The notes beneath the pieces were generated by a model. The model was not told the origin of the DNA. It searched no databases and was given only the letters and a program-made list of their open reading frames with translations. Shown piece by piece: positions 32,187 through 40,484 of a DNA stretch of 64,000 bases (position 1 is the first letter of the stretch; each line of letters opens with the position of its first letter). The DNA comes from Methylomagnum ishizawai (GTDB lineage Bacteria > Pseudomonadota > Gammaproteobacteria > Methylococcales > Methylococcaceae): positions 2,568,150 through 2,632,149 of the forward strand of contig NZ_AP019783.1 of NCBI RefSeq assembly GCF_019670005.1. The letters run 5' to 3'. Both the position numbers and the translations under genes were made by a program.

Positions 32187-32582
32187 ATGAAAATAAGGAC
32201 TTTCTGCGCCGCCGGTTTCCTAGGAATCATGGGCGCTTATCACATGGCCGCGCAAGCGGACATGCCACTCAAAGACGGCAGCGAAATCGCCGGAACCTGG
32301 AAACTGGTCTCGGTGGCTGCGGCCCTCGACAAACCCAGGACCGAAGAAAACCGCATCTGGGAATTCCGCACCGACGGGACCATCATCACCAGCGGTTATA
32401 ACCGGCACTTCAAAACCGAAGACCGCCACGAGTGGAAATACAAAATCGTCAACGGGAGAATATCCGCCGACGATCCGGGCAGGCCGGGCAAAACCATCGA
32501 TTACTCCGTCTACGAGATGAAAGGCAACGAGATGATTCTCAAGGGCGGAATCGAGGGATTCTATTTCTTCAAAAAACAATGA
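32187..32582 (+). CDS. Small exported lipocalin-like protein
   Basis: The 131-residue product has a signal peptide (about residues 1-24, ending AAQA). A short beta-rich domain then starts with the lipocalin-like GTWKLVSV motif and ends with FYFFKKQ. I cannot name its ligand. An AAGGGGG ribosome site lies a few bases before the ATG at 32187. It is followed after 10 bases by a membrane-protein gene and so probably heads a three-gene operon. Confidence 0.65.
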   Translation: MKIRTFCAAGFLGIMGAYHMAAQADMPLKDGSEIAGTWKLVSVAAALDKPRTEENRIWEFRTDGTIITSGYNRHFKTEDRHEWKYKIVNGRISADDPGRPGKTIDYSVYEMKGNEMILKGGIEGFYFFKKQ

Positions 32583-32592
32583 GGAGGCGATA

Positions 32593-33081
32593 ATGATAAA
32601 AGACTTATTCAAATTCGGTAAGGAAGATGTATACATGTGGGCCGGGCTGGGTATCTTCAGCCTGATCATGATCTTGGCCCTGAGCCTCATCTCCAGCACC
32701 GGACTGGTGGTCAAGGATTTGATCGGCCTGGCCGTGGTGATGGTGTTGCCGGGCTATGTGATCGTGAAACTGTACATGGACAACATGGTCATCAACGAAA
32801 ACATGACCAAGAACCCCATCATCAACAAGGCCATCGACAAGTTCATCGTCTCGATGGGTTGCAGCATCGCCACCATCGTCCCCATCAACTACCTGTGGAA
32901 ATACCTGCTGGACATGGGCATCGCCGATTCCAAGGGCGACCTGATGGGCACGGTGGAAGACGAGATGATCTATTCCGGCAGCGCCTCCTGGCGGGCCTTG
33001 TTCACCGTCCTCCTGGTGATCGGCGTCGCCATCGGCGTGAGGATTTACCAGGCGAAAAAGGCCGGCAACCCCCAGGCTTGA
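32593..33081 (+). CDS. Multi-pass membrane protein, DUF1616-like
   Basis: This 162-residue protein has four predicted membrane segments (about 15-35, 38-58, 85-105 and 132-150). The segment GLAVVMVLPGYVIVKLY recalls the LPGY core of DUF1616 membrane proteins. GAGG precedes the start, and DUF2970 follows three bases after the stop. No function is known to me. Confidence 0.65.
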   Translation: MIKDLFKFGKEDVYMWAGLGIFSLIMILALSLISSTGLVVKDLIGLAVVMVLPGYVIVKLYMDNMVINENMTKNPIINKAIDKFIVSMGCSIATIVPINYLWKYLLDMGIADSKGDLMGTVEDEMIYSGSASWRALFTVLLVIGVAIGVRIYQAKKAGNPQA

Positions 33082-33084
33082 ACC

Positions 33085-33297
33085 ATGGCAGAACAAGACA
33101 ATCCCTCCGGCAAACCCTCGCTGATGCAAATCGTGGGCAGCGTGTTCGCCGCCGCCTTCGGCGTACAGAGCGACGCCAACCGGCGGCGCGATTTCGCCCA
33201 GGGCACCTCGGCGACCCCTTATATCGTCGCCGGCCTGATCTTCACCGTCCTCTTCATCATGGCCATCGTCGCCGTGGTGAAGACGGTGGTCGGCTAG
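33085..33297 (+). CDS. DUF2970 small membrane protein
   Basis: The 70-residue protein matches DUF2970: a conserved amphipathic start (SLMQIVGSVFAAAFGVQS), the motif NRRRDF, and one C-terminal membrane helix. It ends the operon begun at 32187. The family is often found near cytochrome oxidase genes; none is nearby here. Confidence 0.8.
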   Translation: MAEQDNPSGKPSLMQIVGSVFAAAFGVQSDANRRRDFAQGTSATPYIVAGLIFTVLFIMAIVAVVKTVVG

Positions 33298-33441
33298 AGC
33301 GCTACCGGTCCGGGTTTACGCTCAGGCTATCCCGGTGGGCACGGAATACGTATCCACACGTGAAAATGCCCTAGTCCCGCCCTTGGCGGTGGGGGACGAT
33401 CTGACGGGCGGTCCAGCCCGCGCCCATCGCCCCCCCGCCCC

Positions 33442-34293
33442 CTACAACAGCAGATTCCGGGTCTCGGCGGAAGTCGCCGAGATATCCTCCATCTGCAATA
33501 TCTCGACCCCGCCCTCGAAACCCAGTTTGGCGAAGGCCGGCACCTTGGCCAAATCCACCTGGAATCCGGGATCGGCGGCCACCCGGTTTTCCAAATAGGC
33601 CACCTGCACCACGTCCACATAATCCGCCTCGGGTTCGGGATCGCGCTGGAACTCCAGGTATTCCCAAGTCACCCGCGCCAGGGCTTCGGGCAGATCCCAC
33701 GACCGCATGATGAGCTTGGCGATCAAGGGATGCAGATGCTCCAAGTGCTGGGACAAGACTTCCGTATCGTTGCCGAGTTCGGGGAATTTCTCGGCCAGGG
33801 TCAGGATCGGGAGTTTCCCGATCTGATGCAGCAGCCCCGCGAGCATGGCGAGGTCCGGGTCGAGGTGGCGGCAGCGGACGGCCAGCGCCCGGCACACCGC
33901 CGCGACGTTGACGCTCTCGCGCCAGATGGCCTGGAACTGGCGGTCCAGGTTGAGGCAGCCCGGTTTGAACAATTGCTTCATGGCCAGGCTGATGACCAGG
34001 GTGCGCACCGTGTTGTGGCCCATGCGGGCGATGGCGGTCTGGAGGCTTTCGACCTTGGTCCGCGCCCGGAACAAGGGGCTGTTCGCCATCTGCAACAGGC
34101 GCACCGAGAGGCTGGGGTCGTTGGCGATCAGCCGGGCGATTTCGGCGTCGGTGGCCCGGTTGCTGGTCAACGCTTGGCGGACTTGCAAAGCCACTTGGGG
34201 AAGGGTCGGCAGGCGCAGTTTGTCGCTTTGCACCGCCGCCTGCATATAGGCGAGAAATACCTTTTCGTTGCGTAAATCCACAGTAGGGTCCAA
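33442..34293 (-). CDS. HDOD-domain signalling protein
   Basis: HDOD proteins are HD-like domains without the catalytic His-Asp pair and act as scaffolds in signalling and motility networks. The product is 283 residues, with the start LRLPTLPQVALQVRQAL. IARLIANDPSLSVRLLQMANS and the core AMLAGLLHQIGKLPILTLAEKFPE are also present, where the expected HD is replaced by HQ. The start is uncertain: a TTG at 34293, a GTG at 34281 or the ATG at 34245 are possible. It is monocistronic and divergent from moaB. Confidence 0.85.
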   Translation of the reverse strand: MDPTVDLRNEKVFLAYMQAAVQSDKLRLPTLPQVALQVRQALTSNRATDAEIARLIANDPSLSVRLLQMANSPLFRARTKVESLQTAIARMGHNTVRTLVISLAMKQLFKPGCLNLDRQFQAIWRESVNVAAVCRALAVRCRHLDPDLAMLAGLLHQIGKLPILTLAEKFPELGNDTEVLSQHLEHLHPLIAKLIMRSWDLPEALARVTWEYLEFQRDPEPEADYVDVVQVAYLENRVAADPGFQVDLAKVPAFAKLGFEGGVEILQMEDISATSAETRNLLL

Positions 34294-34448
34294 ACCTAGG
34301 TTGAGACATCGCGGGATGAGGTTTCCCGCTCCATCGGCAAGTTTAGGGCAAAGCCGGGATTTCCGCCCGGACCCCGAACAGGGCCGATTGCGCCGGAGGC
34401 CGGGCTCCGGTAGCTTAGCGGCCCACCCCCAACCCCCGGACCCGAACC

Positions 34449-34970
34449 ATGAGCCAGGAACGCAAGTTCATCCCCCTGTCCATCGCCGTGCTGACCGTCT
34501 CCGATACCCGTACCGAGGAGACCGATACCTCCGGCAAGACCCTGGTGGAGCGCCTCGCCGCCGCCGGCCACCGCGCCGCCGACAAGCGCATCGTGGCGGA
34601 CGATATCTACCAAATCCGCGCCATCGTCTCGGCCTGGATCGCCGACCCCGCCATCCAGGCCGTCATCACCACCGGCGGCACCGGCGTCACCGGGCGCGAC
34701 GGCACGCCGGAAGCGGTGGCGGTGCTGTTCGACAAGACCCTGGACGGCTTCGGCGAGATGTTCCGCGCCCTCTCGTACCAGGAGATCAAGACCTCGACCC
34801 TCCAATCCCGCGCCCTCGCCGGGGTGGCCAACGGCACTTATCTCTTCTGCCTGCCCGGTTCCGCCAGCGCTTGCCGCACCGGTTGGGACCGCTTGATCCA
34901 GGACCAGCTCGATTACCGCACCCGGCCCTGCAACCTGGTGGAATTGATGCCGCGCTTGCTGGAAAAATGA
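34449..34970 (+). CDS. moaB: Molybdenum cofactor biosynthesis protein MoaB
   Basis: The 173-residue protein is a MoCF_biosynth domain: LSIAVLTVSDTRTEETDTSGKTL, ITTGGTGVTGRDGTPEAV, and the final LPGSASACRTGWDRLI. MoaB/MogA proteins adenylylate molybdopterin before metal insertion. It is followed after 35 bases by nnrU. No other molybdopterin gene is in the window. Confidence 0.93.
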   Translation: MSQERKFIPLSIAVLTVSDTRTEETDTSGKTLVERLAAAGHRAADKRIVADDIYQIRAIVSAWIADPAIQAVITTGGTGVTGRDGTPEAVAVLFDKTLDGFGEMFRALSYQEIKTSTLQSRALAGVANGTYLFCLPGSASACRTGWDRLIQDQLDYRTRPCNLVELMPRLLEK

Positions 34971-35005
34971 ACCCCGTCTTTCAACCCCCGCTCCAGGAGG
35001 CCTCC

Positions 35006-35680
35006 ATGATCCCACTCGTATTGGCCACGATCTTCTTCGTCGGCATCCATTTCGTGATTTCGGGTTCCAGGCTGCGCGACACGCTGGTCGCCCGGCTGGG
35101 CGAATCCCGGTTCCGGGCGGGATTCAGCCTGCTGTCGATATTCGGGCTGTGGTGGCTAGCCCATGCCTACCGGGCCGCGCCTTACATCGAAACCTGGGGG
35201 CAACTGGGTTGGTTCAAGCCGGCCGCCCTGTTGTTGATGTTGCCCGCCTTCCTGTTCGCCACGCTGGGGACGACCCCGGCCAATCCCACCGCGGTGGGCG
35301 GCGCCGCCCCGACGGCCCAAACCGCGCGGGGCATCCTGCGGATCACCCGCCATCCCTTCCTGTGGGGCGTGGCGCTGTGGGCGGCCACGCACCTCATCGC
35401 CAATGGCGACGCGGCGTCCTTGGTATTGTTCGGTTCATTGCTGCTGCTGGCGGTGGGCGGTACCTATGCCATCGACGACAAGCGCTTGCGGATGTATGGG
35501 GAAGACTGGGAAAAATATTCGCTGGCAACCTCGAACCTGCCGTTCCTGGCGATCATCCAGAAGCGCAACACCCTGGTGCCGGGTGAAATCGGCGGGTGGC
35601 GTCCGGCGCTGGCCTTGGTGCTTTATTTGGCGATGTTGCATTTCCACAAGGGGCTGTTCGGGGTGTCGCCGCTGTTTTGA
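35006..35680 (+). CDS. NnrU family membrane protein
   Basis: The 224-residue protein has about six membrane helices and the NnrU signature. It begins with FFVGIHFVISGSRLRD, contains GILRITRHPFLWGVALWAATHL, and ends IDDKRLRMYGEDW. The fold is the isoprenylcysteine methyltransferase-like membrane fold. NnrU is linked to nitric-oxide metabolism in denitrifiers, and NnrU/ZISO relatives are haem-dependent isomerases. A perfect AGGAGG lies five bases before the ATG. Confidence 0.87.
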   Translation: MIPLVLATIFFVGIHFVISGSRLRDTLVARLGESRFRAGFSLLSIFGLWWLAHAYRAAPYIETWGQLGWFKPAALLLMLPAFLFATLGTTPANPTAVGGAAPTAQTARGILRITRHPFLWGVALWAATHLIANGDAASLVLFGSLLLLAVGGTYAIDDKRLRMYGEDWEKYSLATSNLPFLAIIQKRNTLVPGEIGGWRPALALVLYLAMLHFHKGLFGVSPLF

Positions 35681-35800
35681 GCTTGGAGCCGGGCGCGCCT
35701 TGCCCGCGAACCCGGCCCCCCATACGCGGATTTTTTCGCATGAGTAAGCCTACCGATTGCGGTAAAAAAGCTTTGGGTCCAATGTCCTAGCCAGATTTCG

Positions 35801-36052
35801 GCTTTCCGGGTTGGCATCCCACGGGGCCAACCCACCTCCTGGTTACCTCCAACTGCCTTCGTCAACTTTTCACAAAACCACAACCGGATCGGCAACCGCG
35901 CCCTGGGCGAGCCGCCAGACCTGGAGGATTTGCCGCTGGGATCGGAAAACTGGGGCGATACCTTGATCCAGGTGCCGGGCGATGGCTTGCGGCTGTCGAC
36001 GGGGCCGGATGGCCGCGCGATTTCCCGGTGGCCTTGTGGCGGGGGCGGGTGA
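35801..36052 (+). pseudogene. Remnant of a maltooligosyltrehalose trehalohydrolase (treZ)
   Basis: A frame without a start codon reads PRGQPTSWLPPTAFVNF followed by SQNHNRIGNRALGE. This closely matches the GH13 TreZ core (LPPTAFVNFLQNHDQ-GNRA-GER). Right after GNRALGE the sequence jumps to an unrelated or more C-terminal segment (LPLGSENWGDTLIQVPGD) and stops at 36050-36052. It appears to be an internally deleted gene tail. The same 390-base gap holds nothing else that I can support. Trehalose synthesis genes were presumably once here. Confidence 0.6.
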
Positions 36053-36069
36053 GCGGGGGTTCCCGGTAC

Positions 36070-37011
36070 TTACGGGCTGAGAGGAAGGGCCAGGACGAAG
36101 CGCCCGCCAGGCCCCGTGTCGGCAACCTCGGCCCCGAGGCTCCCGCCATGCAGGCCGGCATAGCACCGCGCCAAGGCCAAGGCGATCCCCATGCCTTCGT
36201 GTTTGCCACCGTGCAAGGGCGGGTCGAGGGGGATGAAAGGCTCGAAGAGATGTTCCAAGCGCGGCGGGGCCAAGCCCATCGCCTCGGCCCGCACTGTCCA
36301 GCTGACGCCGCGCCCTTCGCGCCACAGCCCCAGCCGGACCTCGCCCTCCGCCGGGGTATAGCGCGAGGCGTGGGCCAGGAGGATTTCCAGGACGCGGCCC
36401 AGGCGCACCGGATCGGCCTGGAGGCTCCAGGACTCCGGCGGCGGCAGTTCGACCCTCAGGCTTTGCCGGCGCTTGGCCAAGAGTTGCCGCCCGGTCTCGG
36501 CGGCGTGGTGGGTCAGCGCGACCGCGTCCAGGCTTTCCAAGTTCAGTTCCAAACGGCCCTGCTCCATCCGCGAGAAATCGGACAGGTCAGCGATCATCTG
36601 ACTGAGCTGGCGCACCTGCCGCTCGATGCTCCCGGCGGCGGATTCCAGGAGTTCGGGCCGGGCCATGCCGTAGCGCTTGAGCAATTGCGCCGAGGTCAGG
36701 ATGGGTGTCAGGGGATTCCTGAATTCATGGACCAGGACGGATAGGAAATCGGCGTAATGCCCGGCCTCCAGCGCCACACCGCCGGAGCCGGCGAGCAACC
36801 CCGCCAGGCGCCGGTTCTCGGCTTCGGCCCGCTGCCGGGCCTGTTCGCTGAGCCTGATGCGTTCCCGCAATACGTGGCATTCCTCTTCGCTCGCGGTCGG
36901 CGCGGCCTTGCCCTGCCGGGCCGGGCCGCTGCCGTAAGGGTCGGGGGGAAGTAACACACAGCGGTCCGCCGGGACTCCTGGATCGGGTGGCGGGGTATAT
37001 CGTTTTTCCAT
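36070..37011 (-). CDS. Cytosolic sensor histidine kinase
   Basis: From the ATG at 37011 the protein is 313 residues with no membrane segment. A coiled-coil region (about 42-75) precedes a HisKA domain with phospho-acceptor H95 in VHEFRNPLTP. A HATPase domain with a degenerate N box and a G box (HEGMGIALALARCYAG) follows. No PAS or GAF domain is evident. It lies 241 bases downstream of the FixJ-type regulator on the same strand, and the two may form a two-component pair. Confidence 0.85.
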   Translation of the reverse strand: MEKRYTPPPDPGVPADRCVLLPPDPYGSGPARQGKAAPTASEEECHVLRERIRLSEQARQRAEAENRRLAGLLAGSGGVALEAGHYADFLSVLVHEFRNPLTPILTSAQLLKRYGMARPELLESAAGSIERQVRQLSQMIADLSDFSRMEQGRLELNLESLDAVALTHHAAETGRQLLAKRRQSLRVELPPPESWSLQADPVRLGRVLEILLAHASRYTPAEGEVRLGLWREGRGVSWTVRAEAMGLAPPRLEHLFEPFIPLDPPLHGGKHEGMGIALALARCYAGLHGGSLGAEVADTGPGGRFVLALPLSP

Positions 37012-37252
37012 GGCGCCGGCCTTCTGAACGCCTCGGACCCAACCCCACGGCTTCCAGGGGAAATCCATGGCCCGATCCAAGGGAAAATGAATGAACACTA
37101 GGGATAACCGCGACGATTAAACGGTATCCGGAAATACCTTTTGTTCCGGCTAGAATACGTGATTCCTGTGCCTCTTGGGTGTACGTAGTACTGCTTATAG
37201 CCTAGCTATGAAACGTCCGCGCCAGCGGGTTCCACCACTTCTGCTACATTCC

Positions 37253-37867
37253 TCAGCGCACGCCAATCCCGATGGCCAAGGCGACCAAATCGGCCAGGGA
37301 ATCCACCCCCAGCTTTTCCATGATGCGGGCGCGATGGATCTCGGCGGTACGATGGCTGATTCCCAACGCCCGCCCCACCTGCTTGGCGGAATATCCCCGC
37401 GCCAACAAAACCAGGATTTCCTTCTCCCTGGGCGTGAGATGGGAATACAGGGCTTCCAGCTTGCTATGCTGGGCTTTTTCCACATCGCGCCGGACCCCGA
37501 GTTCCAAGCCCCGCCGCACCGCCTCGATCAGCACCGCGGCATCCACCGGCTTCTCCAGGAAATCCACCGCCCCGCCCTTGAAACCGGTCCGAGCCTTTTC
37601 CACATCGCCGATGCCGGTGAGGAAAATGATGGGCAGGTCGATATCGCGCTCGGCCAGGATGCGCTGGATTTCGAGGCCGGTGAAGCCCGGCAGGTCGATA
37701 TCCAGCACGATGCAGCCATGGAGGTTGGGCCGGATGGCCTCCAGGAATTCGGTGCCCGTGGCGAACAGCGCCACTTTGAAACCTTCCGCTTCCAAAAGCG
37801 CCGCCAAGGCTTCGCGCACCGGGGTATCGTCATCGACGATGAATAGGGTTAATTCGTCAACCGCCAT
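37253..37867 (-). CDS. FixJ/NarL-type response regulator
   Basis: The 204-residue regulator has a receiver domain (residues 5-120, phospho-acceptor D56 in VLDIDLPG, conserved Lys in EKPVD). A LuxR-type helix-turn-helix follows (about 140-200; LTPREKEILVLLARGYSAKQVGRALGISHRT). This order is typical of FixJ. Its cognate kinase may be the product just downstream. The target promoters are unknown. The intergenic region between the two holds GTACGTAGTAC near 37180-37190, a possible site, but this is weak. Confidence 0.9.
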   Translation of the reverse strand: MAVDELTLFIVDDDTPVREALAALLEAEGFKVALFATGTEFLEAIRPNLHGCIVLDIDLPGFTGLEIQRILAERDIDLPIIFLTGIGDVEKARTGFKGGAVDFLEKPVDAAVLIEAVRRGLELGVRRDVEKAQHSKLEALYSHLTPREKEILVLLARGYSAKQVGRALGISHRTAEIHRARIMEKLGVDSLADLVALAIGIGVR

Positions 37868-38007
37868 GGTCTCGCTCCCAAATCAACGGGTAGCCGCCGG
37901 TCATAAGGTATCCAGCAAATGGATCGGGTAGGCTCACGATAGAATCTCCTTTTTAACTATAGACTATTTCCATGCCCATCCCTTGTGACGGGGACGGGTT
38001 CATCGAT

Positions 38008-38265
38008 TCACCCCGGCCGGGTGGCGTGCTCCAGCCAAGCCAACCGTGCCAGTGCCTCGTCCCGGTCCGCGCCGCACATCTCCTCGCTGGGTTGCAAGCC
38101 CGAACAGCAGCGCGGACGCCCAGGGCTTCCGAACACCGCGCAGCGATCGTCCCCGGTCAATTGGACGCAACGGACCCCGGCGGGCTTCCCGCGCGGCATC
38201 CCCGGAATCGGACCGCTGATCGAGGGCGCGATACAGCACGCGCCACAACCGGGACGGCATTCCAT
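38008..38265 (-). CDS. YkgJ-family cysteine cluster protein
   Basis: The 85-residue protein matches the YkgJ/CxxCxxCC family: CRPGCGACC at the N terminus, then C33 and C42 (RCVQL, DRCAVF), and [16 protein letters not shown]. The cysteines probably bind zinc or an Fe-S cluster. The ATG lies three bases after the HIT gene stop, so the two are cotranscribed. Confidence 0.85.
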   Translation of the reverse strand: MECRPGCGACCIAPSISGPIPGMPRGKPAGVRCVQLTGDDRCAVFGSPGRPRCCSGLQPSEEMCGADRDEALARLAWLEHATRPG

Positions 38266-38268
38266 AGG

Positions 38269-38694
38269 CTAGGACCAGGGCACGAAGTCCGGGAGCGCCA
38301 TCCCGGCCAGCCGCTCCCGGACGGCGGCCAAGCCCGCCGCGTCGTAGGCCCATGGCTCGAACCGGCCCCACACCGGCGCGGGCCAGGCCGGATCGTGGCG
38401 GTAGCGCACCACATGATGCACATGCAGTTGCGGCACCAGGTTGCCCAGCGCGGCGATATTGAGTTTGTCGGCGGCGAAGGCGGCGGCGAGCGCCCCGCCC
38501 AGGACCGAGGACTCCCGGATCAGCCGGATTTGGTCGGCGTCGGGCAATTGGTGGATTTCGGCGATGCCGGGCCGCTCCGGCACCAGGATGAACCAGGGAT
38601 AGCGGCGCTCGTTCATCAACAGCAGGCGGCAGAGGGGGAAACGCCCCAGCGGCAGGCCGTCCTGGGCGAGGCGGGGATGGAGTTCGAACATCAT
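38269..38694 (-). CDS. HIT-family protein
   Basis: The 141-residue product belongs to the histidine-triad branch that starts F-L-P-L-A-Q-D and contains CRLLLMNERRYPWFILVPER and VPQLHVHHVVRYRHDPAWP. The triad core HVHHVV lacks the usual last His, as in this branch. HIT proteins are nucleotide hydrolases or transferases. I placed the start at one of two adjacent ATG codons at 38694/38691, because the codons upstream look non-coding. Confidence 0.8.
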   Translation of the reverse strand: MMFELHPRLAQDGLPLGRFPLCRLLLMNERRYPWFILVPERPGIAEIHQLPDADQIRLIRESSVLGGALAAAFAADKLNIAALGNLVPQLHVHHVVRYRHDPAWPAPVWGRFEPWAYDAAGLAAVRERLAGMALPDFVPWS

Positions 38695-38898
38695 CAGGGA
38701 GTCCCCCGGAACGGGGCCGGTACGCGCGGGAAGCGCCGCCCCGACCGCCCGGAACGGGCGGGAACTCGAACGGCACGGCCAGAACGGGCATGTGCGACAC
38801 AATCCATGGTCGATGATTTCCTGGGGTGGCGGAACGGGAGGTAGTTTAACAGCGCCGGGGCCGACGTGGGCACCCATCGCGCGCCAGACCCAAAAGCG

Positions 38899-39927
38899 CT
38901 AAGGCCGCCGTGTCACGAACATCGCATCGCCGTAGCTGAAGAACCGATATCCCCCGGCCACCGCGTGGCGGTAGGCCGCCAAGACCTCCGCCCGCCCGGC
39001 GAAGGCGCACACCAGGGTCAGCAAGGTGGATTCGGGCAGGTGGAAATTGGTGACCAGGGCATCGACGCAGCGGAAGCGGAAGCCGGGCCGGATGAACAAA
39101 TCGGTCTCGCCCCGGTATGGGGCCAACTCCCCGCCCAGGGCGGCGGTCTCCAAGGTCCGCACCACGGTCGTGCCCACCGCCACCACCCGCCCGCCACCGG
39201 CCCGCGCCGCCCGGATTTTGTCCACGGTGGCCGGGGACACCTCGCAGAACTCGAAGTGCATCCGGTGCCGGTCGAGATCGTCCACCCGCAACGGCTGGAA
39301 AGTACCGCTGCCCACATGCAGGGTCACGAAGGCGGACTCCACGCCCCGCGCCGCCAGCCGCTCCAGCGTCCCGGCGTCGAAATGCAACCCGGCGGTGGGG
39401 GCCGCCACCGCGCCCGGCGTCCGGGAAAACACGGTTTGGTAGCGCTCGCGGTCCTCGTCCCGGTCGGCGCGGGCGATATAGGGCGGCAAGGGCATATGCC
39501 CCACCGCCGCCAGCACGGCCTCGATCCCCGGCCCTTCCGGGAATTCCAATTCGAACAAATCCTCCCGCCGTCCCCGGACCCGGCAGGCGTAGCCGCCCTC
39601 CAGATGGATCGCCCCGCCCGGCTTGGGCGCTTTGCTGGCCCGCACATGGGCGAGGGCCAACCGGACGTCCAGCACCCGCTCGATCAGTACCTCCACCCGG
39701 CCGCCGCTGGCCTTGTGGCCGAACAACCGGGCCGGGATCACCCGTGTATCGTTCAGCACCAGCAGATCGCCCGCCGCCAACAGGTCGGGCAAGGCGGCGA
39801 AATGGCGGTCCTCCAACCGCCCGCTGGTTCCGTCCAGGCATAGGAGGCGGCTGGCGGCGCGTTCCGGCAAAGGGGTTTGGGCGATCAGGTGTTCGGGGAG
39901 GTCGTAATGGAAATCGCTTTTGAGCAT
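38899..39927 (-). CDS. queA: tRNA preQ1(34) S-adenosylmethionine ribosyltransferase-isomerase
   Basis: QueA transfers and isomerises the ribosyl group of SAM onto preQ1 in tRNA to give epoxyqueuosine. The 342-residue protein begins [24 protein letters not shown]. It has [36 protein letters not shown] and [18 protein letters not shown], all family signatures. Start at the ATG at 39927; an upstream in-frame ATG lacks conservation. It is transcribed away from the TPP cassette. tgt is not adjacent in the window. Confidence 0.96.
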   Translation of the reverse strand: MLKSDFHYDLPEHLIAQTPLPERAASRLLCLDGTSGRLEDRHFAALPDLLAAGDLLVLNDTRVIPARLFGHKASGGRVEVLIERVLDVRLALAHVRASKAPKPGGAIHLEGGYACRVRGRREDLFELEFPEGPGIEAVLAAVGHMPLPPYIARADRDEDRERYQTVFSRTPGAVAAPTAGLHFDAGTLERLAARGVESAFVTLHVGSGTFQPLRVDDLDRHRMHFEFCEVSPATVDKIRAARAGGGRVVAVGTTVVRTLETAALGGELAPYRGETDLFIRPGFRFRCVDALVTNFHLPESTLLTLVCAFAGRAEVLAAYRHAVAGGYRFFSYGDAMFVTRRP

Positions 39928-40484
39928 CGGGCACGGTTTCTGAGTGATGGGCATGGAAAAACCGCCGACATCCGGCGGGACGTTCATAGTTCCACAATCA
40001 AGCCCGGTTCGACCACCCGGCCGGGCGGAATCCGGCAGAAACCCATAGGGCCGGGGTCATCGAGGCCGGGATGCGGCGCGGCGGTAGGCGTCCACCCATT
40101 GGATCACCACCACGGCCCCTCCGATCCCGACCCCGCCCCGGCCGCAAGTAGCCCCAGCCATACCACAGTCACGCGCGCCTGGGGATTAAATCCACAGCGC
40201 GCCCACGGATTAAACCGACAGAAGACACAAACCGCACAAACATATACATGTAGAACAATCCCGACAATTGCGTTACATTAAGCTATCGGCGTGGCCCCGC
40301 CCCCAAAAACGCCACAACCAGAGTCCCACACCCCCCAAAAACCAAGGGCACCGTCGATACGGGTATATTATAAAGAATCTCACGCCCCGCCCAAACCCCG
40401 ATATTAAATACCCCGAAATAGACCTCCCTCACAAACCAAAACACAACGCCCCTAAATCCCACAGTCATTCCGAGCGATAAACCT
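39928..40484. other. 557-base intergenic region upstream of the TPP/citrate-synthase cassette
   Basis: No convincing gene is visible. The half next to the cassette (about 40180-40480) is notably AT- and CA-rich compared with the flanks and must hold the promoter and any operator of the 40485-51696 run, and probably that of queA at the other end. Short minus-strand frames near 39990-40160 have no recognisable family and are interrupted by stops. Confidence 0.45.

Noticed and set aside
40059-40163. Small minus-strand frame with a hydrophobic stretch in the gap between queA and the TPP gene
   Set aside because: No ribosome site, no known family, and stops interrupt neighbouring frames; chance frame in GC-rich DNA.
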